From an uncultured Anaerotruncus sp. (lineage in GTDB: Bacteria > Bacillota > Clostridia > Oscillospirales > Ruminococcaceae), in the NCBI GenBank assembly GCA_910586875.1, contig CAJUJI010000074.1, forward strand, positions 1-13,366: a stretch of 13,366 bases of DNA. Reading direction: 5' to 3'. The position numbers and the translations under genes are program-made. Under the pieces are notes generated by a model that worked only from the letters and a program-made list of their open reading frames with translations, was not told the origin of the DNA and searched no databases. Position 1 is the first letter of the stretch. Every line of letters begins with the position of its first letter. Shown piece by piece: positions 1 through 7,093 of this stretch.

Positions 1-54
1 CAGCATAAAAGCAGGCTTTCTATAGAATTTTCTTCAAAATATGAATAGATTGCA

Positions 55-95
55 AACTGATTTGTTGCGATATTGCAACAAATCAGTTCTTTTTT
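55..95 (+). terminator. Rho-independent terminator of an upstream off-window gene
   Basis: A perfect 13-bp stem (ACTGATTTGTTGC at 56-68 with GCAACAAATCAGT at 75-87) encloses a 6-base loop and is followed directly by a T-rich run (88-95). This is the canonical intrinsic terminator layout on the + strand. It presumably ends a gene lying left of the window and separates it from the permease promoter. Bases 1-54 show no coding signal. Confidence 0.85.
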
Positions 96-215
96 GTTTA
101 ATTTCCGTATAAAATACCGGAAATGATGCGGTATATTTTGTTGATAATGTACAATAAAAACCAACAAAAGAAGCGAAAATTCTTTAACCAAGTTCACGAA
201 TTTGTCTTTTTTATA

Positions 216-244
216 TTTACTTTCCAAAATGAAGCCGTTATAAT
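216..244 (+). promoter_or_regulatory. Sigma-A-like promoter for the permease/4HB cluster
   Basis: A perfect -10 hexamer TATAAT lies at 239-244. A partial -35 (TTTACT, 216-221, four of six consensus bases) lies 17 bases upstream. The sequence before it is strongly A/T-rich. The predicted start of transcription is near 251, leaving a leader of about 85 bases. The bases running into the -10 (GAAGCCGTTATA, 231-242) recur identically in the promoter of the amidohydrolase gene at 11053-11064. Confidence 0.6.
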
Positions 245-253
245 CAGAATACG

Positions 254-307
254 AAACCCGCCGAATCATTTGCGGACAGGAGCGCGCCCTGTAGGCATAG
301 GCGGTTT
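254..307 (+). promoter_or_regulatory. Structured 5' leader stem of the permease transcript
   Basis: AAACCCGCC (254-262) can pair with GGCGGTTT (300-307) through eight pairs with one bulged C. A smaller stem ACAGG/CCTGT (276-280 with 288-292) nests inside. If transcription starts near 251, this fold is at the extreme 5' end of the mRNA. The ribosome site (324-330) is outside it, so a 5' stabiliser is as likely as a regulatory switch. No known riboswitch class is recognised. The remainder of 1-336 holds nothing else supportable. Confidence 0.3.
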
Positions 308-336
308 ACACAAGCATCATGTGAGGAGGTATGAAC

Positions 337-1812
337 ATGATTGAGACGACATCCACCACTTCCTTGAAGGAGCCGGAGGGTTTTAATAGCGGAAAGTTCC
401 CGCTGCAAAAAAGAAAGCTAGGGGGCGTCCAGCCGTTTATCAATCTGGGGCCATTCCATCTGCGTATTCCGCTGATCCACCATGAATGGTCCTGGACCGA
501 AATGGCGGCAGCCATGTTCCTAGGCGTTGCTTGCCTGGGTGCTGGTACTGCAACCACCATGTCCACCTTTGGCTTTGACGATCCTACCACCATTGCGGCG
601 CTGGGACTGACCGAAAACGGCGCGTTCCTGATGAGCCTGACCTTTGGTGTATTCAATGCGATTTGTTACTATCTGCCGTCGCTGCTGGGTGACCCGGTGG
701 TTCCTGGCTGGATTACGCCGGCGCTGCCGCTGACACTGAAATACCTGGAACAGTGGTCGATTCCTGATTATGCGGCTGGCCAGGTGGACCGTATTTATGC
801 AATGATTGCGCTGCAAATGCTGGTTGCACTGTGCTTCTTGATCATGGGAGCGACCGGACTGGGACGCAAACTGGTAGACGCGGTGCCGATCTCGATTAAA
901 GCGGGTATCGTTTTGGGCGCGGGTATCACAGCAGGTATCAACGTCTTCAGCGCGCGTATGCCCAAAGCGCCGATTACCGTTGTAATTGCAGTGCTGATGT
1001 CCTATTTCTTCCTGTTTAATCCGACCTTTGCACGGGCTGCAAAGAAGAACAAGACCCTCAACCTCATCCGCAACCAGGGCGTTGTTCCGGCACAGCTGTT
1101 TGCAATTCTGCTTGCACCGTTCCTGATTCGTGAAATTGCGGTGCCGGTCATTCAGTGGGGCATCACTCCGCTCAGCGTTGGGTTCGTGCTCGAGCACTTC
1201 ACCATCTTCGGTTTGGGTATGCCATCGGCAAGCTTCTTCCTGGCAGCGATTCCGAGTGCGCTGACCACCTATATTATCGCATTCTCCGACTTTGTACTGG
1301 CAAAGGAGATTGTCACCGAGGCAACCGCGACCCGTCCGGACGAAGTTGTTATTTTCGATGCAGGCCGCTCCAATCTGGTGAGCTTCCTGCGTAACGGGAT
1401 TATGTCGCTGTTCGCCCCCTGGGTTCCGATGTGCGGTCCGCTGTGGGCGTCTGGTCTGTTGACCATTACCGAGCGCTACAAGAGAGGCTACAAAACACTA
1501 CATAGCTATTGGGATGGCGTTTGTACCTTCCGCGCAGCGACGGTCATTGCAGTATTGATTCTGCCGCTGGTTACTCTGATTCGTCCAGCGTTTGCAATCT
1601 TCTTCGGCATCACCATGGGCGTACAGGCGTTTGCCTGCGGCAACATCGGTATGCGTATGTGTTCTACCGCCAATGAGCGCGGTATCGCCTGCGTAATCGC
1701 TGCGGCGTTTGCGTACTATACCCCAGGCTGGGCGCTGCTGGTCGGTATCCTGGTATGGGCTGTGGTAGAGGGCAGCGAGCTGTTTGTGAAGAAGGAAGCA
1801 CAGACCGCTTAA
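337..1812 (+). CDS. Multi-pass membrane permease, NCS2-like, candidate carboxylate/4HB transporter
   Basis: A 491-residue, very hydrophobic protein with a soluble N-terminus of about 45 residues followed by roughly 11-13 predicted membrane segments. Two features recall the nucleobase/benzoate (NCS2-type) permease architecture: a Pro/Gly-rich GDPVVPGWITPALPL stretch near residue 125, and a central loop reading DEVVIFDAGRSN between membrane segments. The substrate cannot be read from the sequence. As first gene of a cluster encoding 4-hydroxybutyrate metabolism, it may import or export 4HB or a related short acid (inference from position). The start is placed at the ATG at 337 because AGGAGGT (324-330) lies 6 bases upstream. 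The ATG at 331 would leave almost no spacing. Translation probably forms the head of the operon. Family assignment is moderate, substrate assignment is weak. Confidence 0.6.
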   Translation: MIETTSTTSLKEPEGFNSGKFPLQKRKLGGVQPFINLGPFHLRIPLIHHEWSWTEMAAAMFLGVACLGAGTATTMSTFGFDDPTTIAALGLTENGAFLMSLTFGVFNAICYYLPSLLGDPVVPGWITPALPLTLKYLEQWSIPDYAAGQVDRIYAMIALQMLVALCFLIMGATGLGRKLVDAVPISIKAGIVLGAGITAGINVFSARMPKAPITVVIAVLMSYFFLFNPTFARAAKKNKTLNLIRNQGVVPAQLFAILLAPFLIREIAVPVIQWGITPLSVGFVLEHFTIFGLGMPSASFFLAAIPSALTTYIIAFSDFVLAKEIVTEATATRPDEVVIFDAGRSNLVSFLRNGIMSLFAPWVPMCGPLWASGLLTITERYKRGYKTLHSYWDGVCTFRAATVIAVLILPLVTLIRPAFAIFFGITMGVQAFACGNIGMRMCSTANERGIACVIAAAFAYYTPGWALLVGILVWAVVEGSELFVKKEAQTA

Positions 1813-1830
1813 AATTAAAATTGGCATAAG

Positions 1831-1910
1831 AAAAGCAGAGCTGATTGAAAGGGTCAATCCACCTGAAAATAGCCTCTATTTTCAGGTGGATGATAGGTCA
1901 GCTCTGTTTT
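1831..1910 (+). terminator. Composite two-tier hairpin with T-run between permease and 4HB dehydrogenase
   Basis: The inner stem is 14 perfect pairs (TCCACCTGAAAATA 1858-1871 with TATTTTCAGGTGGA 1877-1890, 5-base loop). The outer stem is 9 perfect pairs (CAGAGCTGA 1836-1844 with TCAGCTCTG 1898-1906), followed by TTTT (1907-1910). An A-run (1831-1834) opposite the T-run extends it further. It could act as a terminator or attenuator that sets permease and enzyme expression apart, or as an mRNA-stabilising or processing element. The inner stem alone is much longer than a usual terminator needs. Confidence 0.65.
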
Positions 1911-1940
1911 CGCAGAAAATATGAAGGGGGAATCTTCCTG

Positions 1941-3056
1941 ATGAAACAGATTATCATGTGCCCAGAGCTGCATAAATTTGCAAGCTGTGCAGAGTTTGCA
2001 GCGGAATTTTCGCTGGGTGCCGGCGATCTGGTACTGACCAACGCGTACATTTACGAGCCGTATTTTGGCAAGTTGGATCTGCCGGTACACACCATCTTCC
2101 AGGAGAAGTATGGTGCAGGCGAGCCGACCGATGTAATGGTGGACGCCATCATTGCAGACGCCGCAAAAACCGGCTGCAAGCGCATTGTCGCGATTGGTGG
2201 CGGCACGGTCATCGATATCGCAAAGGTGTTGGCGGTGTCCGATGGCGGTCCGGTGGACGGCCTTTACGAAAATGTAGCCAACCTGAAAAAGCGGCATGAA
2301 TTGGTGATTCTGCCAACCACCTGCGGCACCGGCAGCGAGGTAACCAACCTGTCGATTATCAACCGCACAAGAATTGGAACCAAAATGGGGCTGGCATCTG
2401 CACAGATGTTTGCGGATCATGCAGTTCTGGTTCCGGAGCTGTTGAGCAGTCTGCCGTTTGCGGTGTTTGCGACCAGCTCGATTGATGCGCTGGTACATGC
2501 GGTTGAGTCCAGCCTCTCTCCAAAGGCGACTCCGTACACCAAATTGTTCGGCTACAAGGCGATTGAAATGATCATCAAGGGATATCAGAAGATTGTCAAG
2601 GATGGCCGTGAATGCCTGGGCGCGCTGATGGAAGATTTCCTGATTGCCAGCAACTACGCAGGTCTTGCGTTCGGTACTGCGGGCTGTGCGGCGGTCCATG
2701 CGCTGAGTTATCCGCTGGGTGGCACCTATCATGTGGCACATGGCGAGAGCAACTATGCGATGTTTACCGGCGTGCTGAAAAACTATATGGAAATCCGGCA
2801 GGACGGAGAAATCGCGGTGCTGAATACCTACCTGGCGGAATTGTTGGGCTGCGAGACCGGTGCGGTTTATGACAAGCTGGAAGAACTGCTCAACCAGCTG
2901 CTGCCCAAAAAGCCGCTGCATGAGTACGGCGTGACCGAGGCGGATTTGGACACCTTCACCGACGCGGTGATGAACACCCAGGGTAGACTGATGGCAAACA
3001 ACTTTGTTCCGTTGGATGCTGCACGGGTTCACAAAATTTATCAAGAGCTGTATTAA
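1941..3056 (+). CDS. 4hbD: 4-hydroxybutyrate dehydrogenase (iron-type alcohol dehydrogenase)
   Basis: Cytoplasmic NAD-dependent enzyme that interconverts succinate semialdehyde and 4-hydroxybutyrate. The 371-residue product matches the length of the C. kluyveri enzyme and resembles it from end to end, as judged from memory of that family. Visible motifs are the nucleotide-binding GGGTVIDIAK (86-95), the group III alcohol dehydrogenase signature PTTCGTGSEVT (125-135), and likely metal ligands Asp182, His186, His253 and His267 (in SSIDALVHA, AVHALSYPLGG and HVAHGE). The start is the ATG at 1941, preceded by GAAGGGGGA (1923-1931). A TTG-started extension back to 1845 would run through the hairpin and is rejected. 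The dehydratase gene follows after 25 bases with its own strong ribosome site, so the two are probably co-transcribed. Confidence 0.93.
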   Translation: MKQIIMCPELHKFASCAEFAAEFSLGAGDLVLTNAYIYEPYFGKLDLPVHTIFQEKYGAGEPTDVMVDAIIADAAKTGCKRIVAIGGGTVIDIAKVLAVSDGGPVDGLYENVANLKKRHELVILPTTCGTGSEVTNLSIINRTRIGTKMGLASAQMFADHAVLVPELLSSLPFAVFATSSIDALVHAVESSLSPKATPYTKLFGYKAIEMIIKGYQKIVKDGRECLGALMEDFLIASNYAGLAFGTAGCAAVHALSYPLGGTYHVAHGESNYAMFTGVLKNYMEIRQDGEIAVLNTYLAELLGCETGAVYDKLEELLNQLLPKKPLHEYGVTEADLDTFTDAVMNTQGRLMANNFVPLDAARVHKIYQELY

Positions 3057-3081
3057 CCAGCGCAAAAGGGAGGAAGAAAAG

Positions 3082-4536
3082 ATGGCACTTATGACTGGTG
3101 AACAATATATTGAGAGTATCCGCAAGCTGAATATGGAAATTTATATGTTCGGCAAACGGGTGGAAAATCCGGTGGATGACCCGATTCTGCGCCCATCGCT
3201 GAACTCGGTGCGCATGACCTATGATTTGGCGCAGCTTCCGGAATATGAGGATATTATGACCGCTGTTTCGCCGGAAACGGGCGAGCGTATCAACCGTTTT
3301 ACCCATATCCACCGCAGCACCAAGGATCTTATCAAAAAGGTCAAGATGCAGCGGTTGCTCGGCCAGCAGACGGCGGCTTGCTTCCAGCGCTGTGTAGGTA
3401 TGGACGCATTCAATGCGGAATACGCGACGACCTATGAGATGGATCAGAAGTACGGGACGCATTATTTTGAGAATTTTAAAAAGTTCATGTTCTATTGCCA
3501 GGAGAATGACCTGACGGTAGACGGTGCGATGACCGATCCCAAGGGTGACCGTGGGCTGGCGCCGCACGCGCAGCCGGACCCTGACCTGTATCTGCGCATT
3601 GTGGAGCGCCGCGAGGACGGCATCGTTGTGCGGGGCGCAAAGGCACATCAGACCGGTATCATCAACTCGCATGAGGTAATTGTTATGCCAACCTGCTCGA
3701 TGGGGCCGGATGACAAGGATTATGCGGTTTCGTTCGCGGTGCCGGTGGACACAAAGGGCATCTTTATGGTGATCGGCCGCCAGAGCTGCGACACCCGCAA
3801 ACGCGAAAACAGTGACATGGACGTCGGCAACGCGGAGTTCGGCGGCGTAGAGGCGCTGGTGGTATTCGATGACGTGTTTGTGCCGAATGAGCGCATCTTC
3901 ATGTGCGGCGAGACCGACTATGCGGGTATGCTGGTCGAGCGGTTTGCAGGCTACCACCGCCAGAGCTACGGCGGCTGTAAGGTAGGCGTGGGCGATGTGC
4001 TGATCGGTGCGGCGGCAGTTGCAGCAGATTACAACGGCGCGGCAAGAGCCAGCCATATCAAGGATAAACTGATCGAGATGACCCACCTCAACGAGACGCT
4101 GTATTGCTGTGGTATTGCGTGCTCGGCAGAAGGCCATGCGACCGACAGCGGAAACTACATCATCGATCTGCTGCTCGCAAACGTCTGCAAGCAGAACGTG
4201 ACCCGCTTCCCATATGAAATTGTGCGGTTGGCAGAGGACATCGCCGGCGGCTTGATGGTAACTGCACCGTCTGAGGCGGACTTCCGCGATGAGAAGCTCG
4301 GACCGGTCATTGAAAAATACCTCAAGGGTGTGGCGGATGTTTCCACCGAAAACCGTCTGCGTATCCTGCGGCTGATCGAGAACCTCTCGCTTGGCACCGC
4401 AGCGGTGGGCTATCGCACCGAATCGCTGCATGGCGCGGGCTCTCCACAGGCGCAGCGTATCATGATTGCGCGGCAGGGCAACCTGGCGATGAAGAAGAAG
4501 CTTGCGAAGAAGATCGCGCACATCAAAGAAGATTAA
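3082..4536 (+). CDS. abfD: 4-hydroxybutyryl-CoA dehydratase / vinylacetyl-CoA delta-isomerase
   Basis: Radical-type [4Fe-4S] and FAD enzyme that dehydrates 4-hydroxybutyryl-CoA and isomerises vinylacetyl-CoA to crotonyl-CoA. It is cytoplasmic, oxygen-sensitive and in the family homotetrameric. The 484-residue product is collinear with the C. aminobutyricum enzyme. All four expected cluster ligands are present: Cys100, Cys104 (CFQRC), His292 and Cys299 (in GYHRQSYGGCK). The catalytic-site residues reported for the family are also present: Glu257, Tyr296, Lys300 and a Glu in YRTES (Glu447, equivalent to Glu455). Relative to C. aminobutyricum a short loop near residue 403 is deleted, which gives the slightly shorter length. 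The start at 3082 follows AAAGGGAGGAAG (3066-3077). It most likely shares an mRNA with the upstream dehydrogenase. Confidence 0.96.
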   Translation: MALMTGEQYIESIRKLNMEIYMFGKRVENPVDDPILRPSLNSVRMTYDLAQLPEYEDIMTAVSPETGERINRFTHIHRSTKDLIKKVKMQRLLGQQTAACFQRCVGMDAFNAEYATTYEMDQKYGTHYFENFKKFMFYCQENDLTVDGAMTDPKGDRGLAPHAQPDPDLYLRIVERREDGIVVRGAKAHQTGIINSHEVIVMPTCSMGPDDKDYAVSFAVPVDTKGIFMVIGRQSCDTRKRENSDMDVGNAEFGGVEALVVFDDVFVPNERIFMCGETDYAGMLVERFAGYHRQSYGGCKVGVGDVLIGAAAVAADYNGAARASHIKDKLIEMTHLNETLYCCGIACSAEGHATDSGNYIIDLLLANVCKQNVTRFPYEIVRLAEDIAGGLMVTAPSEADFRDEKLGPVIEKYLKGVADVSTENRLRILRLIENLSLGTAAVGYRTESLHGAGSPQAQRIMIARQGNLAMKKKLAKKIAHIKED

Positions 4537-4544
4537 AATTTGTC

Positions 4545-4650
4545 TACCTTAGCGAGAGAGGGGCAGTGGCCCTGGTCGCGTGCGGCGCAGTGCTAGCTGC
4601 AAAGCGCGTGAAACACATCCGAATTTATAAAAGCGGATTTTCGGGATGAA
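4545..4650. repeat. Repeat-like intergenic segment with imperfect hairpins
   Basis: This stretch contains GGGGCAGTGGCCCTGG (4560-4575), an imperfect palindrome resembling the GGGGCAGCGCCCCTAA hairpin at 6740-6755. After it comes a stem CATCCGAA (4616-4623) with TTCGGGATG (4640-4648), one base bulged. It does not look coding. Similar GGGGC-hairpin segments are, as far as I recall, common between genes in Oscillospiraceae, so a dispersed repeat relic is the likeliest reading. It may also end the abfD transcript, though there is no clear T-run. Confidence 0.4.
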
Positions 4651-4698
4651 TTTCTGTGCAGCCATCAGATAGCCCTACAGCGTGGCGGTTGCATAGGT

Positions 4699-4742
4699 GA
4701 GAGGGGGCTTTTGCAATCGAAACGAGAAAAAAGCCCCCTCTC
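4699..4742. repeat. 14-bp hairpin upstream of the NifU-like gene
   Basis: GAGAGGGGGCTTTT (4699-4712) pairs perfectly with AAAAGCCCCCTCTC (4729-4742) across a 16-base loop. No T-run follows on either strand, so it is not a textbook terminator. It may still end or punctuate the transcript before the next gene, whose ribosome site lies about 30 bases further on. A related hairpin in the opposite orientation occurs at 7094-7126. Confidence 0.6.
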
Positions 4743-4786
4743 CCGGTCAATCAAATTAAGTCTAGCATAAAACGGAGGAACGTGGG

Positions 4787-5080
4787 ATGGAGCTTGCAAC
4801 AAGGATAGAACAGGTTTTAGACACGCAGGTACGCCCGCAGCTGGCGCTGCACCAGGGCGGAATTGAGCTGGTGGACTGCGATGAGACGAGTGGCGTGCTG
4901 CGGGTGCGGCTGACCGGCCAATGTGCGGGCTGTCCCTCAGCGGCGCTGACCACCCAGCAGCTGGTAGCGGAACAGGTTTGTGAAGCGGTGGCAGAAATTC
5001 ATGAAGTGGTACTGGTAAACGGTGTAAGCGATGGGCTTTTACAGGAGGCGCGCGAGCTGCTAACGCGCAGACACAAATGA
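4787..5080 (+). CDS. NifU C-terminal-domain Fe-S scaffold/carrier protein
   Basis: A 97-residue protein consisting of a single NifU C-terminal-like domain. The signature is GQCAGCPSA, with Cys46 and Cys49 forming the CxxC pair that binds or transfers a labile [4Fe-4S] cluster in this family. There is no N-terminal IscU-like part and no targeting sequence, so it is cytoplasmic. The start is the ATG at 4787, preceded by GGAGG (4774-4778). It overlaps the next gene by four bases (ATGA at 5077-5080), implying translational coupling. Its place between the genes for a [4Fe-4S] dehydratase and the CoA-transferase of the same pathway suggests a dedicated role in delivering clusters to the dehydratase (inference). 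Confidence 0.85.
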   Translation: MELATRIEQVLDTQVRPQLALHQGGIELVDCDETSGVLRVRLTGQCAGCPSAALTTQQLVAEQVCEAVAEIHEVVLVNGVSDGLLQEARELLTRRHK

Positions 5081-5343
5081 TTGTTGCGGTGAAATATTGC
5101 GGGGGTTGCAACCCACGTTATGAGCGAAGCGAAATTGTGAAGCGGCTAAAGGCGGATTTTCCTGGGGTGTGTATTGTTTCATCCCAGGCTTCTGCCGATG
5201 TTGCGGCGGTTATCTGCGGCTGTTCTGCGGCGTGTGCGTCACGTGCTGGACTTTGCGCGCGATTGGGTGTTGTGATTCTGACCTCTTTGGAGGATTATGA
5301 AAAGCGCCTGTATCCGTTGCTAATGGCCGACGAGAGCTTATAG
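5077..5343 (+). CDS. Small cysteine-rich protein of unknown function
   Basis: An 88-residue protein that I cannot assign to a named family. It carries seven cysteines: a CGGC pair near the N-terminus (Cys8, Cys11, in KYCGGCNPRYER), Cys32, then CGC...C (Cys48, Cys50, Cys54) and Cys60. The N-terminal beta-strand followed by CxxC recalls thioredoxin-fold or small metal-binding proteins, but this is only an impression. It has no signal peptide or membrane segment. Its start overlaps the NifU-like stop by four bases and has no clear ribosome site of its own, so translation is probably coupled. The CoA-transferase follows after 29 bases. Coupling to an Fe-S carrier suggests a metal or redox role. 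Confidence 0.75.
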   Translation: MIVAVKYCGGCNPRYERSEIVKRLKADFPGVCIVSSQASADVAAVICGCSAACASRAGLCARLGVVILTSLEDYEKRLYPLLMADESL

Positions 5344-5372
5344 ATAGATTGCGAAAAGGAGTGACAGAATAG

Positions 5373-6668
5373 ATGGATTGGAAGGAGCTTTACCGGCAAA
5401 AGCTGACCACTGCGGATGAGGCGGTGAAACGCATCAAATCTGGAGACCGCGTGATTGTGACCCACGCGACGGGTGAATCGGTGTTGCTTTCACAGGCGAT
5501 GGTAGAAAATGCGGCGGCCTACCGGAATGTAGAGGTTGTACATATGGTGGCGATGGGCAAGGCGGAGTACTGCCTGCCGGAATACGCCGAAAATTTCCGT
5601 CATAACAGCCTGTTTTTGGGAGGCACCACCCGCAAAGCGATTGCCGAAGGACGAGGCGATTTTACGCCGGTGTTCTTTTCAGAGATCCCCGATCTGTTCC
5701 GGACAAGGCTGCATCCAAATGTTGTGCTGCTTCAGCTTTCTCCGCCGGATGAGCATGGCTATTGCAGCTATGGCGTATCGGTCGACTATACAAAGCCCGC
5801 CGCCGAGTGCGCAGATTTGGTGATCGCGCAGATTAACAAAAACATGCCCCGTACACTGGGGGATAGCTTTATCCATGTGAAGGATATTGACTGCATCATC
5901 GAAGCAGATACACCGGTGATCGAGCTTGCACCGCCCAAAATTACCGAGGTGGAACGTGCGATTGGTGAAAATGTAGCGTCGCTGGTGCGGGACGGCGATT
6001 GCTTGCAGCTGGGCATTGGCGCAATCCCTGATGCGGTGCTGCTGTTCCTGAAAGAGAAAAATGACCTGGGAATTCATTCGGAGATGTTCTCGGATGGCGT
6101 TGTAGAGCTGGTAGAGGCCGGCGTAATCAACAACAGCCGCAAGAACATTCACCGCGGACGCAGTGTAGCAACCTTCCTAATGGGCACACGTAGACTGTAT
6201 GACTATGTGGACAACAATCCAGAGGTTGAAATGCTGCCGGTCGATTATGTCAACGATCCGCGGGTAATCTGCCAGAATGACAACCTGGTTTCGATCAACT
6301 CCTGCGTGCAGGTGGACCTGATGGGACAGGTGGTGTCCACCTCGGTGGGACTCAAGCAGATCTCCGGCGTCGGCGGACAGGTGGATTTTGTGCGCGGTGC
6401 GAATATGTCAAAGGGCGGCCGTACGATCATGGCGATGCCGTCTACCGCAAAGGGCGGCGTGTCCAAGGTGGTATCGTTTATCGACCATGGCGCAGCGGTG
6501 ACCACCTCGCGGTATGATGCGGATTATATCGTAACAGAGTACGGCGTTGCGCAATTAAAGCGGAAGACCTTGCGGGAGCGTGCAAGAGCGATGATAGAGA
6601 TTGCGCATCCAGATGCAAGAGCACAGCTGATGGAGGAGTTTGAGCGCCGGTTCCACGAAAAATATTAA
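5373..6668 (+). CDS. abfT: 4-hydroxybutyrate CoA-transferase
   Basis: Cytoplasmic class I-type CoA-transferase of the acetyl-CoA hydrolase/transferase (Cat1/Cat2-like) family. It activates 4-hydroxybutyrate to 4-hydroxybutyryl-CoA using acetyl-CoA or butyryl-CoA as CoA donor. The 431-residue product is collinear with the C. aminobutyricum enzyme (about 438). The N-terminal half ends in a family segment GDSFIHV (163-169). The C-terminal half carries GIGAIPD (214-220), the catalytic-glutamate segment GIHSEMFSDG (Glu237), GVGGQVDFVRGA and DHGAAVTTSR. The start at 5373 follows AAAAGGAGTGA. It supplies the substrate for the dehydratase at 3082-4536, so the two belong to one pathway although two small genes separate them. 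Confidence 0.94.
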   Translation: MDWKELYRQKLTTADEAVKRIKSGDRVIVTHATGESVLLSQAMVENAAAYRNVEVVHMVAMGKAEYCLPEYAENFRHNSLFLGGTTRKAIAEGRGDFTPVFFSEIPDLFRTRLHPNVVLLQLSPPDEHGYCSYGVSVDYTKPAAECADLVIAQINKNMPRTLGDSFIHVKDIDCIIEADTPVIELAPPKITEVERAIGENVASLVRDGDCLQLGIGAIPDAVLLFLKEKNDLGIHSEMFSDGVVELVEAGVINNSRKNIHRGRSVATFLMGTRRLYDYVDNNPEVEMLPVDYVNDPRVICQNDNLVSINSCVQVDLMGQVVSTSVGLKQISGVGGQVDFVRGANMSKGGRTIMAMPSTAKGGVSKVVSFIDHGAAVTTSRYDADYIVTEYGVAQLKRKTLRERARAMIEIAHPDARAQLMEEFERRFHEKY

Positions 6669-6680
6669 CTGCCGAATGCT

Positions 6681-6755
6681 TGGTTGCGCGTAGCGCGCAC
6701 CAGAGGTTTCGTCCACCCTTTTAAAGGTGGCGGGGTTTAGGGGCAGCGCCCCTAA
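6681..6755. repeat. Three tandem hairpins between CoA-transferase and ACP genes
   Basis: Three small inverted repeats follow one another: TGCGCG/CGCGCA (6685-6690 with 6694-6699), CCACC/GGTGG (6713-6717 with 6726-6730), and TTAGGGGC/GCCCCTAA (6737-6744 with 6748-6755, 3-base loop). None has a T-run. The segment does not look coding and sits between two blocks of the gene cluster, so it may slow or end transcription there. The last hairpin resembles the imperfect one at 4560-4575, pointing to a dispersed repeat family. Confidence 0.45.
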
Positions 6756-6803
6756 TTGCACACCTTGCGGCAGCAGGCGGAGTTTTATCTTGGGAGGTCA
6801 CCT

Positions 6804-7043
6804 ATGACAAACCTGGAAAAGTATAATAAGGCATTCCGGCAAGCACTGGATCTTCGGGAGGAGGAGCTGGGCGCGGAGCTGGTGTACCGGCGCAATAAAA
6901 ACTGGGACTCCATCGGGCATATGGACCTGATTGTCCGGTTGGAGGAGGCGTTTGATATCTCAATTTCCTCGCCAGATGTGATGGCGTTCAATACCTATGA
7001 AAAGGGTAAGGAAATCCTGGGTACGTATGGGGTTACGCTCTAG
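6804..7043 (+). CDS. Acyl carrier protein
   Basis: A 79-residue single-domain carrier protein. The attachment site for 4'-phosphopantetheine is Ser36 in NWDSIGHMDLI, where DSIGH stands for the common DSLxx motif. A typical helix-III/IV region follows (EEAFDISISSPDVMAFNT). The start at 6804 follows GGGAGGT (6792-6798); an in-frame start at 6756 would run through the ribosome site and a repeat. As the first gene of a block with an AMP-forming ligase, a LuxE-like synthetase and a LuxC-like reductase, it is more likely a dedicated carrier for that module than the fatty-acid-synthesis ACP. The gene phosphopantetheinyl transferase would be elsewhere. Confidence 0.88.
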   Translation: MTNLEKYNKAFRQALDLREEELGAELVYRRNKNWDSIGHMDLIVRLEEAFDISISSPDVMAFNTYEKGKEILGTYGVTL

Positions 7044-7093
7044 TTGTGTCGTGCGCCAACCATGCTTTCCACCACCAATAGCATTCTGAACAA

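Noticed and set aside
111..134. Short inverted repeat ATACCG/CGGTAT (114-119 with 129-134) as an operator
   Set aside because: Six pairs in A/T-rich DNA far upstream of the best promoter is too little to claim a binding site.
123..344. Small open frame in the leader region (73 codons)
   Set aside because: It overlaps the predicted promoter and leader and ends inside the permease gene. There is no ribosome site and the composition is that of A/T-rich non-coding DNA.
1845..1940. N-terminal extension of 4HB dehydrogenase from a TTG codon
   Set aside because: The extension runs through the composite hairpin. Starting at 1941 gives the family's length and a good ribosome site.
1854..3125. Long open frame on the minus strand opposite 4hbD (423 codons)
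   Set aside because: It is a shadow of the 4HB dehydrogenase gene, spans the intergenic hairpin and has no ribosome site or recognisable domain.
2956..4521. Long open frame on the minus strand opposite abfD (521 codons)
   Set aside because: The opposite strand encodes an unmistakable full-length dehydratase. The antisense product is Arg/His/Cys-rich with no family likeness, as expected from the codon bias of the real gene.
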